DNA from: Candidatus Bathyarchaeota archaeon
GTDB lineage: Archaea > Thermoproteota > Bathyarchaeia > Bathyarchaeales > Bathyarchaeaceae
Assembly (NCBI GenBank): GCA_020344435.1
Contig: CP070826.1
Coordinates: forward strand, 260,988-266,652
Reading direction: 5' to 3'
Length of the DNA: 5,665 nt
Positions within the stretch are counted from its first letter, which is position 1; every line of letters starts with the position of its first letter. A model generated the notes under the pieces. The model had not been told where the DNA came from and did no database searches. It was given only the letters and a program-made list of their open reading frames with translations. Below are positions 1 through 5,651 of the stretch, piece by piece. Both the position numbers and the translations under genes were made by a program.

Positions 1-17
1 CTCGCGTAGGTGAGGAT

Positions 18-1301
18 ATGCCAATAGACTGGTCATCATTGTGGAAAAAGGGAGACTGGTGGGCAGTTTGGATAGGACTATTCATCCTTGCTCTAGCCGT
101 CTTAGGAGCCATACCGTTCACGCCAAAAATCTCTTCATGGCAGCTTATTGGTGATATTCCTGCTTCTTTATCTCAAATGCCATATATCATCTTGCTAGGG
201 CTTTGTCTGCTACTGATAACAGGAATAGCAACGAGATTTATGGAAGGTAGAATAAAGAACTATCTACTCGGATTTCCGATAGTCTTCTTAATCTCTATCT
301 TCGCGTATATTATAGCAAATCAACAGATAATAAAGGACTCCGGACTGGCCTATGCGCTTTGGGCATTAGTTCTCGGTCTAATACTAAGCAATACTCTGAA
401 AATCCCCAAATGGCTCTCCTCCGCGGCGAAGACTGAGCTCTTCATCAAGATCGGTCTCGTTCTGCTGGGAGCTGAAATACTCTTCAGCATCATCGTGAGC
501 GCAGGAGTAAGAAGCATATTTGAGGTCACAGTTGGCCTAGCTCTAGTTTGGTACTTGGCCTACTTCCTCGCAGTCAAACTAGGACTCAAGAAATCATTCG
601 CGGCAATAATGGCAAATGCCACTTCAGTATGCGGAGTCTCAGCGGCAATCGCAGCAGGCGGCGCTGTAAAGGGAGACCCCAAAGAGATAAGTCACGTCGT
701 TTCGCTGGTCTTGCTCTTCTCCGGACCAATGATAATATTAATGCCACTCATCGCCAAAGCACTACAATTAAGCGACATTGTCGCCGGAGCCTGGATAGGC
801 GGCACAATCGACAATACCGCTTCAGTAGTAGCATCTGGAGCGCTCTTCAGCGAAGAGGCGATGCAGATTGCCTCTGTCGTAAAGATGTCTCAGAATATCC
901 TAATAGGAATCACAGCATTTCTCTTGGCAATGTATTGGGTGTTTAGAGTTGAGAAAAAGACCACCTCTGAGAGACCGAAACTGCGAGAGATATGGTACAG
1001 GTTCCCAAAGTTCATCATTGGCTTCATGATCGCTTCTGTAATATTCTCGCTTGTATTGGTCCCAATGATCGGGCAAACAGAAGTGAAAAGCATTCTAGGA
1101 ATAACTAAGGGTTTCCGAGGATGGTTCTTTGCATTGACCTTCGTCTCCATAGGCCTTAACACAAAATTCAAAGAACTTGTGAGAATCGGTAGAGGAAGAC
1201 CGCTCGTTGTCTTCTTGACAGCCACATTGTGGGATATCGTTGTTTCGTTGATCTCAGCATACATATTCTTCGGAGGCATCCTCCTCCCGCCACCCGTCTG
1301 A
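18..1301 (+). CDS. YeiH/UPF0324-family putative sulfate exporter, multi-pass membrane protein
   Basis: A complete 427-residue integral membrane protein of the YeiH / UPF0324 family (Pfam Cons_hypoth698), annotated as putative sulfate exporters; the substrate rests mainly on annotation. Family landmarks visible: LGLILSN at about 119-125; KTELFIKIGLVLLGAEILF at about 138-156; ANATSVCGVSAAIAAGGA at 199-216; GAWIGGTIDNTASVVASGA at 257-275, probably a re-entrant or substrate-path segment; the SVVKMSQN helix start at 286-293; and FVSIGLNTKFKEL near 375-387. I count about 10-12 hydrophobic segments, with a charged cytoplasmic-type loop at 310-325 (VEKKTTSERP). It is longer than E. coli YeiH (about 350 residues), mainly through an N-terminal part with a Trp-rich start and two extra hydrophobic stretches before residue 75. 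The ATG follows AGGTGAGG at 8-15, which supports this start. The promoter lies outside the window. A 187-base gap separates it from the next operon, so a shared role is not implied. Family confidence is high; substrate confidence is low. Confidence 0.9.
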   Translation: MPIDWSSLWKKGDWWAVWIGLFILALAVLGAIPFTPKISSWQLIGDIPASLSQMPYIILLGLCLLLITGIATRFMEGRIKNYLLGFPIVFLISIFAYIIANQQIIKDSGLAYALWALVLGLILSNTLKIPKWLSSAAKTELFIKIGLVLLGAEILFSIIVSAGVRSIFEVTVGLALVWYLAYFLAVKLGLKKSFAAIMANATSVCGVSAAIAAGGAVKGDPKEISHVVSLVLLFSGPMIILMPLIAKALQLSDIVAGAWIGGTIDNTASVVASGALFSEEAMQIASVVKMSQNILIGITAFLLAMYWVFRVEKKTTSERPKLREIWYRFPKFIIGFMIASVIFSLVLVPMIGQTEVKSILGITKGFRGWFFALTFVSIGLNTKFKELVRIGRGRPLVVFLTATLWDIVVSLISAYIFFGGILLPPPV

Positions 1302-1474
1302 ATGTTTCTTCCTAGATTCGGCTTCTCGATGCGCGCGGCTCGTTCCGTTGTCTTACAACATGTCACATGCACATCCGCAATGTTCATTAATTCATATCCT
1401 CCCTTCTATCCAATTGAATCGCTTCTTTCCATTGGGTGAGAAATCGTGAAGATAAGGTTCTGATCAAGATTTTT

Positions 1475-1479
1475 GAGGG
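1475..1479 (+). promoter_or_regulatory. Ribosome binding site deciding the GT2 start
   Basis: GAGGG lies 9 nt before the ATG at 1489. It abuts the ATG at 1480 with no spacer and is only 3 nt from the ATG at 1483. This favours 1489 among the three in-frame candidates. Confidence 0.6.
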
Positions 1480-1488
1480 ATGATGGGT

Positions 1489-2229
1489 ATGCAAATCAGT
1501 GGTGTTGTTGCGGTTCACAATGAGGCAGAATATCTGAGGTACTCTCTTCCAGCATTAAGGCATGTTCCTTTTGACGAGCTAATCTTTGTTCTTGACCGAT
1601 GCACCGATGACAGTGAAGAAATCATTGCGAAGTCTGACTTAGGCAATTCGAAGATAGTGTTCAAAGAGGAACAGAAGTGGGCCTTTACTAGAGCTGGTGA
1701 GACATTCCAGATGGGATTTGACAGGGCGAGGAACGATGTGGTATTTGCTCTTGGCGCAGACCTCATCCTGGCACCACGTGCGCTAAGTGCAGCAGAAGAC
1801 TTGATGCAGCACCCAAAGGTCGGAAGTGTCTTCTTCGGTTTCACCCAACGCCCGATTCGTGGGATATGGCGGCGGATCCACGAAGAGTATATCAATCTTC
1901 TGAAACGCCATTTGCTAGACCGCGTAAGCCCCTTCAAAATGGAGTTCACCACTGGGGTGTATTGCTTCAGAAGATCCCTAGCCAGGTTACGGGATGCTCC
2001 AGCTGAATATGATGACCTGCATGATCAGATAAGGGCAAAGGGATACAAGGCGGTTTATGTGCCTGATGCGGGGATAATTCACCTGCGTGCTGGTTTGTCC
2101 AGAGAGAAACAGATATGGCATGGGAGGGTTCGCGCTAGGCTTCGTGAACCGCTGATAAAGGTTGCCTTGCATAGCATAGTCAACCTTAAGCCCTGGACAC
2201 TAATCACCTTCTTGAGGTGTAGAGAATAA
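1489..2229 (+). CDS. Family 2 (GT-A fold) glycosyltransferase
   Basis: A 246-residue soluble GT-A glycosyltransferase of the GT2 type, expected to transfer a nucleotide-activated sugar at the cytoplasmic side of the membrane. The N-terminal strand and nucleotide pocket are seen in GVVAVHNEAEYL (about 4-15) and LDRCTDDSEEII (about 35-46). The metal-binding DxD region reads LGADLILAP near 88-96, with Gly where the first Asp of the usual DAD normally sits. The acceptor side carries FTTGVYCFRRS near 152-162, and a catalytic-base-like EYDDL with RAKGYKAVYVPDAGIIHL follows at about 172-197. There is no transmembrane anchor. Three in-frame ATGs lie at 1480, 1483 and 1489. Only 1489 has a usable spacing (9 nt) from the GAGGG at 1475-1479, so I place the start there. 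The stop overlaps the next start as TAATG, indicating coupled translation. The acceptor and donor cannot be read from sequence. The fold is confident, the specificity is unknown. Confidence 0.87.
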   Translation: MQISGVVAVHNEAEYLRYSLPALRHVPFDELIFVLDRCTDDSEEIIAKSDLGNSKIVFKEEQKWAFTRAGETFQMGFDRARNDVVFALGADLILAPRALSAAEDLMQHPKVGSVFFGFTQRPIRGIWRRIHEEYINLLKRHLLDRVSPFKMEFTTGVYCFRRSLARLRDAPAEYDDLHDQIRAKGYKAVYVPDAGIIHLRAGLSREKQIWHGRVRARLREPLIKVALHSIVNLKPWTLITFLRCRE

Positions 2230-3275
2230 TGAGAATTCTGTTGCCATTTCTGCATTTGGAGAAATTTGACCGATACATACCTCAAATGAAGGCTATGTCG
2301 GAAAGGCTAGACGAGTTTCACATCATTTTTGCAGGAGGAGAAGTTGTTGAGGAGTGGAAAGGAAAATTCAGCTTTCACAAGGTCAACATACCCTACAGTC
2401 TTGTTAGAAGCATAACTTTACGTTGGTGGCTTTCCAAGGGAAGCTTGTATGAACAGATAAGGGATATAGACGTTGATTTATACTATACCCTAAGCGATTT
2501 TTGGTCCCAAGAAGTTGCTAGATATGTAGCTTTGAAATCGTCTAAACCCTATGTGGTGCGGTTAAGGGGAAACCATAGGGCCTCAAGAGAAGCAAGAAGG
2601 GTTTCTTACTACAAAAAGAAGATTATCAATTATTTTGAGGTTAGAAGTCTCAAGGAGGCAGATCTGGTCATTCCGATATCATCTAGATTGGCTAAGTTTG
2701 CTCAAGATTGTGGGGTGAAAGAAGACAAGGTGACTGAAGCGGTTCCTATTGGTGTGGATGCAGAACATTTCAAGCCGATGGTGGTTGAAAGAGAAGATAG
2801 ATTCACTGTTGGATATGCAGGCAGGATAAGTTTAGAGAAAGGGATTCTTCGACTAATTGAGGTGGCAAGAAAGTTGCCCAATATCCGATTCTTGATAGCA
2901 GGGAAAAAAGAGGTGGAAATTAACTTCCCTGCTAACATCCGGTACGAAGGCAAGTTCCCATTTGGCGAAATGCCACACTTCTACAACAAGTGTGACCTAA
3001 TAATCCTTCCGAGTTTCACAGAAGGCTTTCCATGCGTAATTCTGGAAGCCTATGCGTGTGGAAAGCCGATTCTGGCCACCTTCGAATCGGTACCGGAAGA
3101 ACTGCAAGTCTTTGGAGCAATTGGTGCAGTAAGCAGTTTTCCAGAAATGATCAAGAAAATCCAAACGAGATCTCTTCAATCCATTGGCAGAAAAGCAAGA
3201 GAATATGTCACCAAAAGTCTTACATGGGAAAGATTTGGAGGCTCCATGATAAAATGTCTCGAAGAAATAAAATGA
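2229..3275 (+). CDS. GT-B glycosyltransferase (GT4-type, glycosyltransferase group 1)
   Basis: A 348-residue two-domain GT-B enzyme, probably a retaining sugar transferase using a nucleotide-sugar donor. The N-terminal acceptor-side domain (about 1-180) is divergent and begins MRILLPFLHLEKFDRY. It contains the connecting segment ADLVIPISSRLAKF (144-157), where such enzymes typically test whether a glycan-pathway protein is present, and the family signature VPIGVDAEHFKP (172-183). The C-terminal donor domain opens with VGYAGRISLEKGILRLIEVA (194-213) and carries the EX7E motif in TEGFPCVILEAYACGKPI, with E265 and E273, which contact the nucleotide sugar. No membrane segment is present. The ATG overlaps the upstream stop by one base (TAATG), and GAGGTG at 2214-2219 sits 9 nt before it, a good ribosome binding site. 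The 3' end overlaps the methyltransferase. Length is normal to slightly short for GT4. The assignment to the group is confident; sugar and acceptor are not determinable. Confidence 0.93.
   Translation: MRILLPFLHLEKFDRYIPQMKAMSERLDEFHIIFAGGEVVEEWKGKFSFHKVNIPYSLVRSITLRWWLSKGSLYEQIRDIDVDLYYTLSDFWSQEVARYVALKSSKPYVVRLRGNHRASREARRVSYYKKKIINYFEVRSLKEADLVIPISSRLAKFAQDCGVKEDKVTEAVPIGVDAEHFKPMVVEREDRFTVGYAGRISLEKGILRLIEVARKLPNIRFLIAGKKEVEINFPANIRYEGKFPFGEMPHFYNKCDLIILPSFTEGFPCVILEAYACGKPILATFESVPEELQVFGAIGAVSSFPEMIKKIQTRSLQSIGRKAREYVTKSLTWERFGGSMIKCLEEIK
3237..3241 (+). promoter_or_regulatory. Ribosome binding site for the methyltransferase start
   Basis: GGAGG lies inside the end of the upstream glycosyltransferase gene, 12 nt before the ATG at 3254. 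Spacing is at the long end of normal, but it is the only strong motif near either candidate start. Confidence 0.4.
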
Positions 3276-3838
3276 TTCTTGATGTGGGCTGTGGTTTTCT
3301 CTCATCTCACAAGAAACGTGGAGAAATCGGTATCGATCTTGCAAGAGGCAAAGCCGATCTCCTCGCCGATGCCCAAAAATTGCCATTTCGAAAGGCCTCT
3401 TTCGATAAGATTTACGTAATGCACATTCTTGAACATTTAGCTAATCCTTTCCAATCTTTGAAAGAGATTAAGAGAGTTGCCAAAAAGGGCGCCGACATCA
3501 TTATTGATATTCCAGTTGTTGTGCATCCTTGCAAAGATGAATTGCTCAATATCCTCTCTTTCTTCCCCTTCCGGCTTGTTCTTTCAATAAAAAGATTGTT
3601 GAGATGGCGGAGGTATCGATACACAAGAGGCTTCTGGCATATCTCCAAGATTGAGCCTTGCCATTGTGAAAGGCAGCTATCTGTTGTTGAAATCTCGAAA
3701 GTTTATGAACGGCTTCATCCTTTTTTGTGGAAATTGTTGCCGGATTATGTCAGGTCTCCTAGGCCTTCTGTTTGGAGGATTCAGGCAAGACCTCAACCTC
3801 CTTGCGAATCCGAGCGATTCATGCATACTTCGCAATAA
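3254..3838 (+). CDS. Small class I SAM-dependent methyltransferase (Methyltransf_11-like)
   Basis: A 194-residue methyltransferase of the compact type common in surface-glycan clusters. Motif I is ILDVGCG (8-14), the acidic residue binding the SAM ribose is D28 in GEIGIDLARG, then ADAQKLPF (about 38-45) supplies the adenine-contact Asp. The SFDKIYVMHILEHLANP segment (49-65) has the HxLEH signature and P65. The DIIIDIP strand (81-87) follows. The C-terminal part, about 88-194, is basic (RLLRWRRYRYTRGFWH) and is not assignable to a known domain, perhaps acceptor binding. Two starts are possible. ATG at 3254 has GGAGG at 3237-3241 (12-nt spacing) and gives a six-residue lead before motif I. ATG at 3272 forms a 4-base ATGA overlap with the GT4 stop but has no clear ribosome binding site and puts motif I at the very first residues. 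I prefer 3254; the 3272 form would be 188 residues. Co-transcription with the two glycosyltransferases suggests it methylates a sugar or glycan intermediate. That role is inference. Confidence 0.82.
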   Translation: MSRRNKMILDVGCGFLSSHKKRGEIGIDLARGKADLLADAQKLPFRKASFDKIYVMHILEHLANPFQSLKEIKRVAKKGADIIIDIPVVVHPCKDELLNILSFFPFRLVLSIKRLLRWRRYRYTRGFWHISKIEPCHCERQLSVVEISKVYERLHPFLWKLLPDYVRSPRPSVWRIQARPQPPCESERFMHTSQ

Positions 3839-3886
3839 TCAACATCCCGATAATACCTAGTCTGTGCAAAGATGAAAGATTGAACA

Positions 3887-3898
3887 TTCGCGCGCGAA
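3887..3898. repeat. Perfect 12-bp palindrome TTCGCGCGCGAA
   Basis: TTCGCGCGCGAA equals its own reverse complement and has no central spacer, so it fits a dimeric protein site or a short cruciform better than a hairpin. It lies between convergent operons, next to an A6 run on the plus strand. Nothing else in the window repeats it. Chance occurrence is possible. Confidence 0.6.
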
Positions 3899-3991
3899 AA
3901 AACCGTTTACCGGCTTGAAGGCGAGAGATAAGAATAATAAGAAAAGAAAATGGACAACCGACAACTTCGGGAAGGCGAAAATTCCAAAAAA
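3897..3991 (-). terminator. U-rich termination zone for the minus-strand operon
   Basis: Reading the minus strand after the stop at 4043, the sequence passes TTTTTT at 3991-3986, then a pyrimidine stretch CATTTTCTTTTCTTATTATTC at about 3952-3932, then a weak bulged hairpin (AAGCCG, loop, CGGTT) running into a second TTTTTT at 3902-3897. Archaeal RNA polymerase commonly stops at U-rich runs, so this cluster is a plausible terminator. Which tract is used cannot be told from sequence. Confidence 0.4.
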
Positions 3992-4042
3992 TCGATTCAA
4001 AGCCCACGACAACGATTGAGAGAAATATCAAAAGGATGCATA

Positions 4043-4522
4043 TTAGGTCGTTTCAACCTTTCGTGCGAGGAAATTTGTGGCTTCCAACATACTTTTCGCA
4101 AGTCCGAGGACATTAAGAAGGATCAGCACAGCCAGAAGAGCTTTCAGATTGGCGAGGATTTGGATAGCTAGCTGTTGTCCTGGAATCTGAATGGTTGAGG
4201 TTAGAATGCCCCCATTTAGGGCGTAGATGAAGAACATCATAAGAACGAGGGCTCTGCCGACGCTGAAAGCGTATCGAAGGATGGTTCCAGAGAATAGCTC
4301 GGTAACAACGGTGAAGAAGACGACTATCGCTGAGAAAATGTACACGAGAGGCGTATACTCAAGAGGCATTTCAAAGGGCATATCGGGAGATGCCAGAGCG
4401 CCGATAATCAGTGTTGGCAATAGATAAGTTAAAAGAAGCATGATGAACCCCTTCAAGGCCGCCCTGGTCGCATTCAGTATTATCTTCTTCAGAAGAGGCT
4501 TCGAGTCTTCTTCATTGACCAT
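4043..4522 (-). CDS. Conserved-looking four-span membrane protein of unknown function
   Basis: I do not recognise a family. The 159-residue product starts with a short charged N-terminus (MVNEEDSKPLLKK), followed by hydrophobic segments at about 24-44, 58-78, 86-106 and 122-142. The tail is short and basic (FLARKVETT). The pattern suggests four transmembrane helices with both ends cytoplasmic. The loop at 45-57 (SPDMPFEMPLEYT) is acidic and Pro/Met rich; the loop at 107-120 contains GGILTSTIQIPGQQ. The start is well supported: GGAGGT at 4529-4534 sits 6 nt before the ATG. The gene overlaps the end of the upstream LEA-like gene by 11 bases, so it is the last member of a tightly packed three-gene operon. 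It could be the membrane partner of that surface protein, which is inference. It ends where the minus-strand U-rich zone begins. It is certainly a plausible real gene; the function is unknown. Confidence 0.8.
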   Translation of the reverse strand: MVNEEDSKPLLKKIILNATRAALKGFIMLLLTYLLPTLIIGALASPDMPFEMPLEYTPLVYIFSAIVVFFTVVTELFSGTILRYAFSVGRALVLMMFFIYALNGGILTSTIQIPGQQLAIQILANLKALLAVLILLNVLGLAKSMLEATNFLARKVETT

Positions 4523-5315
4523 ATGGGAACCTCCAGTCTATTATGCCCATGAAACTCTCAAAATGGACATGCGCTTCTCCTCTCCCAGAGAACATAAAGA
4601 TGCTAACCGAAGGAATGAAAATGGTCACCGGCTCATCATAGTCCCCTCCCGAGAGGACCCTTATCTCACCAATCCAGAGACCTAAGAATTCCTTCTTCTC
4701 GTTAAAGACTTCAAGTCTCAGTGTACCGTCAATATCGAAAGGCGAATGATTTTCAAAGCTCAGCCTTGCTGAAATTTCATAATGGGTGGAATTGTATGGC
4801 TCTGGCAGATCCATCAATCTTATGGATGGATGATAGAATGGTGCCCCCCAAGACATATTCACACTAGTTGATGCCTGAAGAGGGATGACATGTGCAATCC
4901 TAAATCCTACAGACCCCCCCAAAACAATGACTGAGTCTTCGAATAGCAGGTAAGTCAGATTCTTTGACACCACATCATTTATGCCTATGGAAATCGCGTG
5001 AGTTTCGTTGATTCTTCCACCTCGTTGGATGTTCTTCACGGAAGTTGTTGATTCAGAGATTAATGTTCCATTAGGGTCTCCAACTGATGTTATCACGTTC
5101 AAGTCGGATATGTCGAAAAACCCAGTGTTGTTAATGAAGAAGGGGATAGAGATCGTTATTGTTTGATTTGAGAAAGAAGGCTGTGGTGACCCTATCTCTA
5201 TCTGCCCCTCCAACACCAACTTCAGAGGAGAGTATAGAGCCATGATCATGAAGGATGCTGCTGCAATCCATAGTATCTTGCTAGCCCAGCCCAACGCTCG
5301 TATGGACTGTTTCAT
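4512..5315 (-). CDS. Membrane-anchored extracellular protein with two LEA-like beta domains
   Basis: The 267-residue protein has one N-terminal hydrophobic segment (about 12-34) after a basic start (MKQSIRALGWASK), so it is either a signal anchor or an uncleaved signal. The rest is predicted outside the cell. It appears to contain two tandem beta-sandwich units like LEA2/WHy domains. The first is about 36-150, with PFFINNTGFFDISDLNVIT at its core and VKNIQRGGRINET as the turn. The second is about 172-262, with SARLSFENHSPFDIDGTLRL and EIRVLSGGDYDEPVTIFIP. In both, an N-rich turn (NNTGFFDI, NHSPFDI) is followed by an amphipathic strand pair and a Gly-rich turn. Eight N-glycosylation sequons lie in the exterior part: N50, N62, N82, N103, N119, N153, N175 and N189. 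No catalytic motif is seen. The start overlaps the upstream stop as TGATG, with only a weak ribosome binding site, so translation is likely coupled. The fold call is by pattern only and needs a structure prediction. Confidence 0.8.
   Translation of the reverse strand: MKQSIRALGWASKILWIAAASFMIMALYSPLKLVLEGQIEIGSPQPSFSNQTITISIPFFINNTGFFDISDLNVITSVGDPNGTLISESTTSVKNIQRGGRINETHAISIGINDVVSKNLTYLLFEDSVIVLGGSVGFRIAHVIPLQASTSVNMSWGAPFYHPSIRLMDLPEPYNSTHYEISARLSFENHSPFDIDGTLRLEVFNEKKEFLGLWIGEIRVLSGGDYDEPVTIFIPSVSIFMFSGRGEAHVHFESFMGIIDWRFPYGQ
4529..4534 (-). promoter_or_regulatory. Strong internal ribosome binding site for the four-span protein
   Basis: Minus-strand GGAGGT lies within the last codons of the LEA-like gene and 6 nt before the ATG at 4522. 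It shows that the last gene of the operon has its own strong initiation signal despite the 11-base overlap. Confidence 0.7.
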
Positions 5316-5638
5316 CAGCCCTTCTTTCCTTCATTTGCAGACTTCTTCCTGGTTTCTTTCTTGGCTTCTTCTTTGACTTTCCGCGGAAGATTCGTAAGAA
5401 ATTCAATTCCCCGTTTCGTCAGTAGGGCGCCGATCCACCCCATTATACCCAAATACATTACTCGTATGCAGGTTTCGACCAATGGCCCCAACAAAGCACC
5501 CAGCTCAGCTACCCAGTCAACGATTGAGATACTCAAAACGCCTATCAGGAATAGATAGGCGTTGATGAAAGTGAACACCAGTAGAGCTACGCCTATGATT
5601 AGGACAGCGTATCCTGAGATCTTAGCCCTATCCATCAT
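5315..5638 (-). CDS. Small membrane protein with Lys-rich cytoplasmic tail
   Basis: I do not recognise a family. The 107-residue product has hydrophobic segments at about 10-35 (GYAVLIIGVALLVFTF...) and about 46-74, the second perhaps interrupted near P52/E55/R59. A hydrophilic tail (about 75-107) is dominated by Lys, Arg and Glu, ending KKSANEGKKG. The tail may be a helix on the cytoplasmic face that contacts the membrane or a partner. The longest reading frame begins at a TTG (5653). However, the GGAGG at 5651-5647 lies inside that extension and is spaced 8 nt from the ATG at 5638, so the ATG is the likely start. A second ATG follows directly at 5635. It is the first gene of the minus-strand operon and overlaps the next gene by one base (TGATG). 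The promoter would be just beyond the right edge of the window. Confidence 0.75.
   Translation of the reverse strand: MMDRAKISGYAVLIIGVALLVFTFINAYLFLIGVLSISIVDWVAELGALLGPLVETCIRVMYLGIMGWIGALLTKRGIEFLTNLPRKVKEEAKKETRKKSANEGKKG
5537..5563. repeat. Perfect 10-bp inverted repeat with 7-base loop inside a coding region
   Basis: AACGCCTATC (5537-5546) and GATAGGCGTT (5554-5563) are exact reverse complements around AGGAATA. The hairpin lies in the first third of the gene for the 107-residue membrane protein, in codons for NAYLFLIGV of the first membrane segment. A near copy of one arm, ACGCCTAT, recurs at 5589-5596. Confidence 0.65.
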
Positions 5639-5646
5639 GTAACAAT

Positions 5647-5651
5647 CCTCC
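5647..5651 (-). promoter_or_regulatory. Ribosome binding site fixing the start of the 107-residue protein
   Basis: Minus-strand GGAGG is followed after 8 nt by ATGATG (5638-5633). This argues against the upstream TTG at 5653, whose codons would contain the site itself. Confidence 0.7.

Larger units (their letters stand above)
3839..4042. other. Convergent intergenic region
   Basis: This 204-base region lies between the 3' ends of two convergent operons. I see no supported gene on either strand. It is purine-rich on the plus strand (gagagataag...gaaaagaaaa around 3923-3950), so minus-strand RNA would be U-rich here. It also holds a 12-bp perfect palindrome at 3887-3898. No T-tract of comparable length is oriented for the plus-strand operon. 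Confidence 0.7.

Noticed and set aside
890..1387. 165-codon minus-strand frame antisense to the transporter
   Set aside because: Most of it opposes a clear family member and its residues show no fold-like pattern. Only its start signal is kept as a finding.
1384..1397. Possible archaeal TATA element (ATTAATTCATA) upstream of the glycan operon
   Set aside because: Weak match, no clear BRE next to it, and an implied transcript start that cannot be verified.
1302..1439. A 45-codon plus-strand frame starting right after the transporter stop (TGAATG)
   Set aside because: No ribosome binding site precedes it (the upstream bases are C-rich), and the peptide shows no recognisable pattern. The conserved spacing alone is not enough.
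1515..1952. 145-codon minus-strand frame within the GT2 gene
   Set aside because: Composition is that of an antisense shadow (Ser/Arg rich, no hydrophobic core) and the GT2 motifs on the plus strand are unambiguous.
3066..3090. Inverted repeat CCGATTC / GAATCGG inside the GT4 gene
   Set aside because: Seven bases with an 11-base loop within conserved coding sequence; likely chance.
3032..3253. N-terminal extension of the methyltransferase frame to 3032
   Set aside because: It lies wholly inside the GT4 gene in another frame, and its residues do not look like a domain. The start is placed at 3254.
2997..3386. 129-codon minus-strand frame across the GT4 and methyltransferase junction
   Set aside because: It opposes the EX7E motif and SAM motif I, both clearly coding on the plus strand.
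3819..4031. Possible 70-residue small membrane protein on the minus strand in the convergent gap
   Set aside because: It needs a TTG start with no ribosome binding site, and its hydrophobic look comes from the T-rich termination zone.
5379..5388. Palindrome TTCCGCGGAA in the tail of the 107-residue protein gene
   Set aside because: Ten bases within codons for Pro-Arg-Lys; expected by chance and with no partner site seen.
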